Assembly (NCBI GenBank): GCA_020848035.1
Contig: JADLAX010000008.1
Coordinates: 1 to 58,672 of the forward strand
DNA from: Anaerolineae bacterium
GTDB lineage: Bacteria > Chloroflexota > Anaerolineae > Promineifilales > Promineifilaceae
Length of the DNA stretch: 58,672 bases
Direction of reading: 5' to 3'
Shown here piece by piece: positions 45,597 to 53,554 of this stretch. Made by a program: the position numbers and the translations under genes. The notes under the pieces are model-generated. The model was not told the origin of the DNA. It did no database searches and was given only the letters and a program-made list of their open reading frames with translations. The stretch's first letter is position 1, and each line of letters starts with the position of its first letter.

Positions 45597-45671
45597 CTAT
45601 AGAAATGTCACCAGCGTAATACCCACCAGGGCCAGGGTGAAACTGGCTACAAATTCAATGCCCAATCTCAT
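45597..45671 (-). CDS. 24-residue membrane peptide
   Basis: A very short frame whose product is almost entirely one hydrophobic helix (FVASFTLALVGITLVTFL). GGGAAAG lies upstream of the ATG. It precedes the 36-residue peptide on the same strand. It is plausible as a tiny membrane protein but could be chance. Confidence 0.3.
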   Translation of the reverse strand: MRLGIEFVASFTLALVGITLVTFL

Positions 45672-45687
45672 TTTGTTATTCTTTCCC

Positions 45688-46650
45688 TCATTTACTGGCC
45701 GCTATCGTAATCACCACATTTCCCCTTTTGTGCCCTGTTTCGACATACCGGTGTGCTTCTGCTACCTGCTCCAGCGGATAGCATCTATCAATCACCGACT
45801 TGAACTGACCTGCCTCGACGAGCTCTTTGATAAAAAGCAGGTCTTTTGCCTTTGCGTCTGCTGACCGCAGCCCGGCAGCCATAAATCTGGCTTTTTTGCC
45901 ACTGCGCCTGACCAGTCCAAGCAAGTCAGGCAGGATTTGCAGGGTCGGGGTCGTGGTTAGATAGCGTCCGGCTGGCTTGAGCGAGTTTTTACAACGGGAA
46001 AACCCTATCTTGCCGACCGTATCGAAAATAATGTCATACAACTTGCCGTTTTGGCTGAAATCCACCTGGGTGTAATCAATGACCTCTTTTGCGCCCAGGG
46101 ATTTAATCATTTCGACATTACTGGTGCTGCAAACCCCGGTTACATCTGCGCCAAAGATTCTGGCCAGCTGTGCGGCGGCTGTGCCCACCGAACCCGACGC
46201 ACCATAGATCAGCACTTGTTGCCCGCTCTGGATATTTCCCTTATCCCGCAGAAAAGGTAGGGCGGTCAGAGCACCATTGGGAACAGCAGCGGCTTCTTCA
46301 TAGCTCATGTTCGTAGGTTTCAGGGCCAGAGCTTTGTTTTCCGTCATGCACTTGTATTCTGCGTATGCCCCAAACGAATCGATGCCAAATACCTGGTCGC
46401 CGGGTTTAAAGCGGGTCACAGCGCTGCCAATCACTTCGACTTCCCCGGCCAGCTCTTGCCCGAGGATGGGGTTTCTGGGTTTGAGAAAGCCGTTAAACCC
46501 TGGTGAAGCTCTCATGTCTGGGTCTTCTTTTACAACCGTTGTGGCGTAGATTCGGATCAGAACTTCATGCTCTTTCGGTTCAGGCGTTTTCACGTCTTTG
46601 AGCTGCAAAACTTCCGGCGGCCCAAATTGTGTGTAGACAATTGCTTTCAT
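45688..46650 (-). CDS. NAD(P)-dependent quinone oxidoreductase-like MDR protein
   Basis: A 320-residue medium-chain dehydrogenase/reductase of the zinc-independent quinone-reductase group. The N-terminal GroES-like domain includes [26 protein letters not shown]. The Rossmann motif [19 protein letters not shown] binds NAD(P)H. The catalytic-zinc Cys/His pattern of alcohol dehydrogenases is absent. It is last in the operon behind the membrane proteins, with a 4-bp ATGA overlap to the upstream gene. It probably reduces quinones or enones. Confidence 0.9.
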   Translation of the reverse strand: MKAIVYTQFGPPEVLQLKDVKTPEPKEHEVLIRIYATTVVKEDPDMRASPGFNGFLKPRNPILGQELAGEVEVIGSAVTRFKPGDQVFGIDSFGAYAEYKCMTENKALALKPTNMSYEEAAAVPNGALTALPFLRDKGNIQSGQQVLIYGASGSVGTAAAQLARIFGADVTGVCSTSNVEMIKSLGAKEVIDYTQVDFSQNGKLYDIIFDTVGKIGFSRCKNSLKPAGRYLTTTPTLQILPDLLGLVRRSGKKARFMAAGLRSADAKAKDLLFIKELVEAGQFKSVIDRCYPLEQVAEAHRYVETGHKRGNVVITIAASK

Positions 46651-47348
46651 GACAACCCCTTGCTTTCGACAGCCAGATTTAATGGCTGTCTGCTTACGCT
46701 CTGGCGGCTGCGCAGCAGCACAATCCCCAGCCAGATGAGCCAGAGGATTTGGCCCAGGCCGAAAACGCCAATCAGGCTATCGGTCAACCCAGGGATAATT
46801 GAGATGATGCCCACCGCGCCAACCCCCAGGCCTAGGGTATTCAGGCCCTTGGAAAGCTCCCCAGTCCGCAGCGCGGCCAGGCTGACCAACAGCGCCCAAA
46901 GGCCGCCCAGGATTTCGCCATTGGCGTTGCCTAGCCCGTTGGCCACCGTTTCAATACCTTGCCATGTCACTGCCGCCTGGGCCGGGTTCTGGGGATAAAG
47001 TGGCGCTATCGCCGCCAGCCCGGCGTTGGCAACCATGCCGGAGGCGATCAGCGAACCAGCCCAGGTAATCCCGACAGCCGTTGCCACTTGCATGAGTGCA
47101 GGCGCACCAAATTTCAGGTCCCCGTACAGCGCCAACGACAGGACAATCAGGGCAAAACCAAAAAATACGTACATCAGCAGGTTTGTCGAAAAGACGATCA
47201 TCTGATTGTTAACGGTCAGGGCCACTTTTTCTGCCGGATCGGTGATGCTGAGGTAATCCAAAACGACGAGAAAAATAACGATGCCAATCAGATGGGCAAC
47301 TGCCATGTAGAGTGCGGCAAAACCGCCAAATTTTTGTAAGGTTTTCAT
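46647..47348 (-). CDS. Membrane protein, DUF4386-like
   Basis: A 233-residue protein with six predicted helices. The first segment [21 protein letters not shown] and the general layout resemble the DUF4386 group of uncharacterised membrane proteins. The start MKTLQK has GGAG before it. It overlaps the downstream oxidoreductase gene by 4 bp. It is part of the operon downstream of the second MalT-type regulator. Confidence 0.7.
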   Translation of the reverse strand: MKTLQKFGGFAALYMAVAHLIGIVIFLVVLDYLSITDPAEKVALTVNNQMIVFSTNLLMYVFFGFALIVLSLALYGDLKFGAPALMQVATAVGITWAGSLIASGMVANAGLAAIAPLYPQNPAQAAVTWQGIETVANGLGNANGEILGGLWALLVSLAALRTGELSKGLNTLGLGVGAVGIISIIPGLTDSLIGVFGLGQILWLIWLGIVLLRSRQSVSRQPLNLAVESKGLS

Positions 47349-47373
47349 GTTTCTCTCCTTTTTTCTTGAGAAT

Positions 47374-47784
47374 TTAGGCCTCTTCGTTGCGCCAGGTCCA
47401 GGCAAACCAGACGATCAGCAGCAGACCGAGGGACTCAACGATAGCAATGAAAATGTAGCGGGGATAGGACGCCATGCCGCCCCAGATATAGGCCAGGGTG
47501 GCAATAGCCACAACGATATTTGCCCAGCGATTGATTCTATACCTCAACACGCGTGACAGGACGATCATGGCAATACCGAGTTGCCCCATCACCGCGCCGA
47601 CCAACATCAATTGGGGAATGGATGCGCCCGCGGTGGCGGCGGTTTTCACCACTTCATTGGCCGCGCCAGGGATGAACAGCGAAAGGATGTCCGCTTTCAG
47701 CATGTTGATCATCACCACCATCCAGAGGGTTGAGAGCAGGACTTTCGTGTCGATCTTTTTGGCAGAGGTGGTATATACGTTCAT
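47374..47784 (-). CDS. DUF6326 family membrane protein
   Basis: A 136-residue protein with four predicted helices. The signature LLSTLWMVVMINMLKADILSLFIPG is typical of DUF6326. AAGGAG precedes the ATG. It lies in the same operon, 25 bp before the DUF4386-like gene. Function unknown; relatives occur in stress-related operons of Bacteroidota and Chloroflexota. Confidence 0.75.
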   Translation of the reverse strand: MNVYTTSAKKIDTKVLLSTLWMVVMINMLKADILSLFIPGAANEVVKTAATAGASIPQLMLVGAVMGQLGIAMIVLSRVLRYRINRWANIVVAIATLAYIWGGMASYPRYIFIAIVESLGLLLIVWFAWTWRNEEA

Positions 47785-47910
47785 TTTTTCTCCTTTACAG
47801 TATCAAGAACCAGAACAAAGCAGCTCACAATTACGGAATTTAAGATGGGCTTTATTCAAGGTATTTGTTGAAAAAGCGTAGCAACAGATAACTGACCCGC
47901 AATCAGGTCA

Positions 47911-48276
47911 TCAGGCCGCCAATAATGCAACTATCGACAGCAACATTGTCAAAATGAAACCCACCAACAGGGTGACCTGGAGACGTTTACTCTTGGGGTG
48001 ATCGATCCAATAGGTGAGAATGACCGATAGTATCAATGTTTGAATAAACACCTCTGGCCAACCGACTACATGATCCCACAAGGGTAAATTGAAAAAGATC
48101 ATACCTTCAATACCGCCCCAGCTGGCGGAAAATGGCGTCAGAATCCCGATAACAATCAGCATACACCACATGATCAGCCAGCCTTTTCGATTGCTGAATA
48201 AAATGTCTCTTAGCAGGTAAAAGACAATTGCCGATAATGCCGCCCTAATTGGCTGAAATAGGGGGCTGGCTATCAA
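47911..48276 (-). CDS. Membrane protein, C-terminal part of a split gene
   Basis: 121 residues with three or four helices. The segment LFQPIRAALSAIVFYLLRDILFSNRKGWLIMW, then GIEGMIFF and EVFIQTLILSVIL, matches the second half of a bacterial membrane-protein family in which both halves form one chain. Its TTG start overlaps the TGA of the preceding short gene (TTGA). A frame change there would join the halves. Either it is now two coupled subunits or it is a frameshifted gene. Confidence 0.55.
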   Translation of the reverse strand: MIASPLFQPIRAALSAIVFYLLRDILFSNRKGWLIMWCMLIVIGILTPFSASWGGIEGMIFFNLPLWDHVVGWPEVFIQTLILSVILTYWIDHPKSKRLQVTLLVGFILTMLLSIVALLAA

Positions 48277-48473
48277 TAGCGGATCGGTAATTTTCGAATG
48301 ATTGGGGCCACATCTGGCCGGATCATGCGCGTTGCATAGCCAAGGAGAATCGAAGCGACAGTGCCGGTAACGAAGTAAGTGACAATATGAGAAACAATAG
48401 TACGATACAGAATTGACCGGAAAGAAGGTTGTGAATCATTCATCACTTGAATAAGTTTGTTACTCGTGTTCAT
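48273..48473 (-). CDS. Membrane protein, N-terminal part of a split gene
   Basis: 66 residues with one clear helix (IVSHIVTYFVTGTVASILLGY). It would be the first half of the family described for the following gene. The ATG lies within the end of the small QAALxGLL gene (14-bp overlap), so translation is coupled. The stop TGA overlaps the TTG start of the next frame. Confidence 0.55.
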   Translation of the reverse strand: MNTSNKLIQVMNDSQPSFRSILYRTIVSHIVTYFVTGTVASILLGYATRMIRPDVAPIIRKLPIRY

Positions 48474-48747
48474 TTTTCTCCTTTTTGGAATCGTCTTGCT
48501 GAGCGTCCAAAAACTGGATTTGAACGACCGAAACCAATGGCATTCCCAGGTCACGGACTTTTTTCAGCAAACCATGCAGCGCGGCCTGGTCAGCTACCTG
48601 ACCGGTCAGCAGCGTGCCGGCGTTATCCAGCGAGATGGTCATGCCACTAAACCAGTCTGACCATTGACTGTCCAGTTGACCCTTGATCCTGATCTGATAA
48701 ATCATGGGTTGGCTTACGGCCGTTTGCCCTTCTTGTTCGTCTGACAT
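48460..48747 (-). CDS. Small QAALxGLL family protein
   Basis: A 95-residue paralogue of the protein at 41416-41658. The matching parts are YQIRIKGQLDSQWSDWFSGMTISL and TLLTGQVADQAALHGLLKKVRDLGMPLVSV. It has a charged C-terminal tail. The start MSDEQE is used, and a shorter one (MIYQI) is possible. It lies just downstream of the second MalT-type regulator, 150 bp away, and overlaps the next gene. Function unknown. Confidence 0.8.
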   Translation of the reverse strand: MSDEQEGQTAVSQPMIYQIRIKGQLDSQWSDWFSGMTISLDNAGTLLTGQVADQAALHGLLKKVRDLGMPLVSVVQIQFLDAQQDDSKKEKNEHE

Positions 48748-48899
48748 TACTCTGTACCCGCTGTGGCTGACCGTTTTAGTCTGCGCCACCTGCCCAATGT
48801 ACAGGCACTATACTCAGGCCACAGGTTGCCGTATAGACACTTTGGTGTGGGTCAGAAGTGTTGTTTTTATTGAGTAAAAGTCTGGGGGGAGAGGGGCCG

Positions 48900-51542
48900 C
48901 TACAGTAAGCCCAACTCACGGGCACGAACGATGGCTTCGGTCCGCCGCTGAACCTGTAGTTTTTCAAAAATACGTCGATTGTGGCCTTTGATGGTGTCCA
49001 GGGCCAGAAACAGCTTTTGGCCGATTTCTTGGTTCGAGAGGCCCTGGGCAATCAAGCGCACAATTTCTAATTCACGTGGACTGAGGGGTTCGACCAGAGA
49101 GGAAAAGCCGGGCGTGGCGGGAAACGGCCGTTCCTCTCGCTTTTCTCCTTCAAAGGCGGCCAACAACCTGTGTACATAGTTTGGCAGGACAGGCTGAACT
49201 GCCGTTGCGGACAGGAGTTCGGCCATCAACCTCCCTTCGTTTAAGAAGAGACGTACATAGCCTCCCGGCTCAGCCAGCATCAACACCTCGCCTATCAGGT
49301 CCAATGCTTTGGCTTTTTCACTCTCTGCATAAAGAGCGGTGGCTTGCACTGCCATCACCTCAAGGAGTCGCTGCCCCCACCCTTTTGCTTCCCTTTGCTC
49401 GCGTAGTGGTTCTAAGATGTCCCGCGCGGCACGAGGGTTGCCTTGGGCGACGAGTGTGCGGCCCTGCATAAGGGGCAGGTCATGCTGCCGTGCCAGTTGC
49501 AGAACTGCCTCAAGGTTTCCCTGGCGCAGAAGAATCTCGGAGCGGCAGAAGGCAACATCCTGTTGGCGAATGCGGATGTTCTTTTGCTGCACGGTTTGTT
49601 CTGCCTGCGCCACAATGCGTTCCGCACCGCACACATCGCCACGGGCCAATTTCAGCCGAGCCAGGTACAGATTGGTCAAAATCATCCGGTCAACAACGTG
49701 GTCATACTGCTGCGCCAGCTGCAAACTTTGTTCCAAGTATTTTTCTGCAGCATCCAGGTTGTTCCATTCATAATGAATTTCCGCCAGGCCCATATAGGCG
49801 ATGACGGCGTTTGCGGGGGAGTATTGATGGACTAACTCTAAAACTTGCTCATGGGTCTCGGCCGCCTTATAGAGCTGGCCGGTGAACATCTGAATCTGGC
49901 CCAAACGAACTGAAGCCAGAATCGTGTGGGTAATATCCTCACCCTCCCGGGCGAGGGCCAAGGCTTCAGAATAGGCCCTTTCGGCCGCAGCGGAATCCTC
50001 CTGGAGATAGTAGCCAAGGCCCAACGTTAACAGTGCCGTGGAGCGTTCCGAAAGGCTGTCAGGAGCCAGATACTCCAGCGCACGGTTTGCCTGAACCAGG
50101 ATATTTTCTATTTCGAACTGGTGCATCGCGAGAGTGGCCCGGGCGATGGCAATTTTTCCGATGAGATCCCGGGTTGGGTCGTCCAACGCGCCACCCGCCC
50201 GTCCAGCACCCACTAAAGCCGCTTCCGCTGCCTTAAGCTTCTCTTCTACGCCTGTAATCTGGCCGATCGCCAGCTGCAACGAAGCTTGTCGCCACCGCAA
50301 TGCGGGTCTGACATCTAGTAAGGTTTGGGGCAGTGCTGCCAGCCAGTTCAGGATTATTCTCGCTGCACCAGGCAGATGCAGAGGCATCCGGGTGCTTTCT
50401 ATCAAGTGTTCAGCACGCGCCACGTCATTGGCCGCTGCCGCGTGACGAAAAGCCTCAAGCAACAGGTCGTTGTTTTCATACCATTCGCTGGCACGACGAT
50501 GATACACGGCGACATTGCCACTGCGCTGTAGTCGTTGTTGGAGCAGCTCAGCAAAGAGCTGGTGATAACGGTACCAGTGGCGCTCGTTGTCAAGAGGAAC
50601 AACAAACAGGTTCGCCCGTTCGAGATATTCCAGGGTTGTTTGCCCAGACACCGCGGAGTCAAGCAAAACAGCCTCACAAAGAGAGCCACACATACGCTCA
50701 AGAACGGATGTGTACAGCAAAAAAGCCTGAACAGTTGGCGGTTGCTGATTAAACACTTCTTCAATCAGGTAGTCGAGGACAAAATGATGGCTCCCGGTGA
50801 AGGATTGAATGAAACTGGATGCATCGGGATGACCCTGCATGGAAATCGCGGCCATTTGCAGCCCAGCAATCCAGCCCTCTGTGCGAGTATCCAAAGAGTT
50901 GATCTCGGTCGCTGAGAGGGTGAGCCCCATCACCCTATTCAGGAACTCAGTGGCTTCCGTTGAGGTAAACCGCAGGTCGGCAGCGCGCAGTTCGGTCAGG
51001 TAGCCACGAGCGCGTAACCGAGCTAGGGGTAGAGCAGGGTCTTCGCGGGTGGCGATCACCAGGTGCATCGGCTGCGGCTGGTGTTCAATCAGGAAGGTAA
51101 GCGCTTGATCCACCGCCGGAGAATCTATGGCGTGGTAATCATCAAGGACCAAAATAAAATACCCTTGAATGGCAGCGATTTCGTTGAGCAGGGCTGTCAA
51201 AACCACCTCCACAGGTGGCACTTCGGGAGATAGAAGTATCGCTAATAAGCTTTCCCCAATTCCCGCTTGAATCGTCTGCAATGCGCCTGCTAAATATGAG
51301 ACAAAGCGCACCCAATCGCTCTCGCTTTCATCCAGCGATAACCATGCTGCTGGCCTTCCGCAGACGGCGATCCATTCGGTGACTACGGTGCTCTTGCCAA
51401 AACCGGCTGGAGCGGAGACAAGGGTTAGCTTACTGCCGGTTTGCAGCCCCTGGTTGAGTTTTTCAATAAGGCGCGGGCGGGGGACGAGAGACGGCCGTAA
51501 TTCCGGGATGTGCAGTTTGGTCTTCAGCAGCGCATATGCCAT
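48900..51542 (-). CDS. MalT-type ATP-dependent LuxR regulator
   Basis: An 880-residue protein of the same architecture as the one at 37945-40584. Walker A is SAPAGFGKST, the Walker B-like strand is ILVLDDYHAI, and ATREDPALPLARLRARGYL and TEGWIAGLQMAAI follow. The middle holds TPR-like repeats, then the LuxR helix-turn-helix LSPRELEIVRLIAQGLSNQEIGQKLFLALDTIKGHNRRIFEKLQV. The gene starts the operon of membrane proteins and oxidoreductase on its own strand, a probable target. The inducer is unknown. Confidence 0.92.
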   Translation of the reverse strand: MAYALLKTKLHIPELRPSLVPRPRLIEKLNQGLQTGSKLTLVSAPAGFGKSTVVTEWIAVCGRPAAWLSLDESESDWVRFVSYLAGALQTIQAGIGESLLAILLSPEVPPVEVVLTALLNEIAAIQGYFILVLDDYHAIDSPAVDQALTFLIEHQPQPMHLVIATREDPALPLARLRARGYLTELRAADLRFTSTEATEFLNRVMGLTLSATEINSLDTRTEGWIAGLQMAAISMQGHPDASSFIQSFTGSHHFVLDYLIEEVFNQQPPTVQAFLLYTSVLERMCGSLCEAVLLDSAVSGQTTLEYLERANLFVVPLDNERHWYRYHQLFAELLQQRLQRSGNVAVYHRRASEWYENNDLLLEAFRHAAAANDVARAEHLIESTRMPLHLPGAARIILNWLAALPQTLLDVRPALRWRQASLQLAIGQITGVEEKLKAAEAALVGAGRAGGALDDPTRDLIGKIAIARATLAMHQFEIENILVQANRALEYLAPDSLSERSTALLTLGLGYYLQEDSAAAERAYSEALALAREGEDITHTILASVRLGQIQMFTGQLYKAAETHEQVLELVHQYSPANAVIAYMGLAEIHYEWNNLDAAEKYLEQSLQLAQQYDHVVDRMILTNLYLARLKLARGDVCGAERIVAQAEQTVQQKNIRIRQQDVAFCRSEILLRQGNLEAVLQLARQHDLPLMQGRTLVAQGNPRAARDILEPLREQREAKGWGQRLLEVMAVQATALYAESEKAKALDLIGEVLMLAEPGGYVRLFLNEGRLMAELLSATAVQPVLPNYVHRLLAAFEGEKREERPFPATPGFSSLVEPLSPRELEIVRLIAQGLSNQEIGQKLFLALDTIKGHNRRIFEKLQVQRRTEAIVRARELGLL

Positions 51543-51693
51543 GGAGATATTATAAGAGAGAAGAAGGGAAAAATGGTGACGAATCCATCTGGTTGCTTTG
51601 GCTTAATATCCACTATAAAGTGGAAATCTTTTTAAGCAATCACTTAAATCCCGCCGATCCTTCAGCTATCCTGGTATGTTCTTTGGTGCCAGT

Positions 51694-52539
51694 TTAAAAC
51701 AAGGTCAGATGATCGACGCCTTGTATATGCGGCCGTTTCCCAATACGGTTGTCAAGCTGTGCGGCCAGCACCTGATGCAATCTCTTCCGCTGTAGATGTT
51801 GCCTGTAAGGCACTGCACCCAATTGAGTCAGGCGATTGTGAGCGGCCACAACCAACGGTGTTGTGGCATGGTTGGTTCTTGACCCTTTTGGCGGCAAGGC
51901 GTCATCTTCTTTCAGTAGAGACAAAAATTGATAGAGAACCATTTCATCTGTTTCGGCCATAATCATTTCTGGCGGCAGCGCCTGAAGGTGCCAGCCTTCT
52001 TTTTGATAACGATCGTTGGAGTGGGCTCGCCCCTGGAGCTGCTGCCAGCCACCTATCCATTCGGTGAGGCTGCTGAAGGATAAGCGGGTGCCTCGGGTGG
52101 TAATTGTTTGATCCGGCCGCCACTTTTGAGCCTCTGCTAGCTGCCGCTGCTCTTGGGCCCGAAAATCCTCAAGCGTGGTGACGGCTGTTTCGCTTGGCAC
52201 CCTTTCCCAAATCATTTGATTATAAGGAACAGGCAGGGTCGCCCCACCCGGCAGCCGCAGCAGGTAAGCGGCTGGGTAGGTTTCTGCCAGCCAGACAATC
52301 CAGCCCACTCGGGCTTTGGGTACGCTTGCTAGCGGCTTCATCAGCCGCACTTTGTCGATACTGAGTGTCAGGGGTAAACCGGGAAATATCGCCTGCTCGG
52401 CCGGCGTCAGCGGCCGCAGCCCATATCGGAGGATCATCTCCGCCTCCGGCAGCGGATAGAGCCAGTACGGTTCTGAGGCTGAGGGTATGGCCGGTTTCTG
52501 CAGGGCATGGACCAGGTCGTTGAAGGCAAATGATGTCAT
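51694..52539 (-). CDS. Hypothetical protein of the right-hand mobile module
   Basis: A 281-residue soluble protein of no recognised family. It has Trp- and Pro-rich segments (EPYWLYPLPEAEMILRYGLRPL, then GWIVWLAETYPAAYLLRLPGG) and a charged C-terminus. The start MTSFAF is preferred over one 30 bases earlier. It belongs to a minus-strand group with the next two genes, which resembles accessory plasmid content. No function can be given. Confidence 0.6.
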   Translation of the reverse strand: MTSFAFNDLVHALQKPAIPSASEPYWLYPLPEAEMILRYGLRPLTPAEQAIFPGLPLTLSIDKVRLMKPLASVPKARVGWIVWLAETYPAAYLLRLPGGATLPVPYNQMIWERVPSETAVTTLEDFRAQEQRQLAEAQKWRPDQTITTRGTRLSFSSLTEWIGGWQQLQGRAHSNDRYQKEGWHLQALPPEMIMAETDEMVLYQFLSLLKEDDALPPKGSRTNHATTPLVVAAHNRLTQLGAVPYRQHLQRKRLHQVLAAQLDNRIGKRPHIQGVDHLTLF

Positions 52540-52703
52540 AGGAAACTTTCTCGATCGATAACGCCTCATCGTTTGGTGAAGTCTGGAACCGATATTAATC
52601 TCTCAAGAGGGCAATAGCTGCGGGCGCTTCATCCTGGCGAGCTCTGGCAGCCAGCCACGTGCATTGCCCTGCCTGCTGAGGGGGCGTGCCACAACCTTAG
52701 ATA

Positions 52704-52949
52704 TCAGTGTGACGTTGGTGCACTTTTCTTTTTGTCCGCGGCACAGTTTTTTAATATTTTCGTAAAGGCAGCGGCCGAGTCAATGGCTTCGCACTCAACA
52801 GCTTCCAATGTTGCCCGATAAATGGCCGTTGACAGCCGATTATAGGTGACATTCTGCAATTCATAGCGGCGCACCAGCAGCCACTCAGCGGCTTCTGCTT
52901 CCTCAGGCGTCCAGGGGAACTCCATTTCAAATCGGACTTTATGGCTCAT
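52704..52949 (-). CDS. Small hypothetical protein
   Basis: An 81-residue protein with a helical, acidic core (FPWTPEEAEAAEWLLVRRYELQNVTYNRLSTAIYRATLEAVE) and a Lys-rich end. AAAGGAGA lies upstream of the ATG. It could be a small DNA-binding or accessory protein, but no motif is decisive. It is followed upstream by the inverted-repeat cluster and the large helicase fusion. Confidence 0.6.
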   Translation of the reverse strand: MSHKVRFEMEFPWTPEEAEAAEWLLVRRYELQNVTYNRLSTAIYRATLEAVECEAIDSAAAFTKILKNCAADKKKSAPTSH

Positions 52950-53258
52950 GATTATCTCCTTTTCCTTTGATTCCAATTGATGATGAACAGGCCTGGCCCG
53001 CACTGGTGGCTTACCTCGTTAACTGGCTTTCGCCTATCTGTTGATCTAGAGTCCACTGATAGCACCCTTCCTAATATGGTGCTAATCTGCTCAATGGCAA
53101 TGCTCATAGGTATATTCCAGGCTCCCATTTTTTCTACCATTTGGCGATTTGTACCAGGTACAAGCCGCCTTTTGTTTTTATTTATTAGTGTGCCGATGAA
53201 AGGCGGCGTCCGCTTGCCTGTTTATCTGCAAGGCACTTGCGGACTCCTTCTCCTTTCT

Positions 53259-53310
53259 GTAATTGGCAGAAAGTTTTTCAAAATAAATAAGCGTGGAATC
53301 TGCCAATTAC
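53259..53310. repeat. Inverted repeat 1 (12-bp arms, 28-base spacer)
   Basis: GTAATTGGCAGA (53259-53270) and TCTGCCAATTAC (53299-53310) are perfect complements. It belongs to a cluster of long hairpins in a 550-bp stretch (53004-53554) with no gene. Its spacer resembles, in inverted orientation, the spacer of repeat 2. Confidence 0.85.
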
Positions 53311-53314
53311 TTGA

Positions 53315-53367
53315 GTAAACCGCACAAAAATGGCGCTTTTATCTTCCAAAAACTTTGTGCGGTTTAC
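53315..53367. repeat. Inverted repeat 2 (14-bp arms, 25-base spacer)
   Basis: GTAAACCGCACAAA (53315-53328) and TTTGTGCGGTTTAC (53354-53367) are perfect complements. The repeat begins four bases after repeat 1. Both repeats begin with GTAA and end with TTAC, and their spacers share a GTTTTT...AAGCG pattern when one is inverted, so the two may be related modules. Confidence 0.85.
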
Positions 53368-53453
53368 TTCATGTCGGACATTGAAATATTGGAAAACAAA
53401 GAAAACTAGCTGAGGCTTATCGTGAAGGCTAGTTCGAGCGACGTTATTTCCAC

Positions 53454-53485
53454 TAATGATAATAAGAAAGCTCTTATTATCATTA
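53454..53485. repeat. Inverted repeat 3 (14-bp arms, 4-base loop)
   Basis: TAATGATAATAAGA (53454-53467) and TCTTATTATCATTA (53472-53485) form a near-perfect AT-rich hairpin. It lies 70 bp beyond the stop of the 1276-residue gene and could serve as its terminator, an origin element, or both. It lacks a T-run beyond the stem. Confidence 0.8.
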
Positions 53486-53554
53486 CACGCTCAAAACGCT
53501 AATAAGGATGGGTGAACAGAGGGATCTATTCGGGGGCGCACCTATGCCGACGCT

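Noticed and set aside
53259..53367. Integron attC site interpretation of the inverted repeats
   Set aside because: The arms lack the RYYYAAC/GTTRRRY core sites, and no integrase or gene cassettes are nearby.
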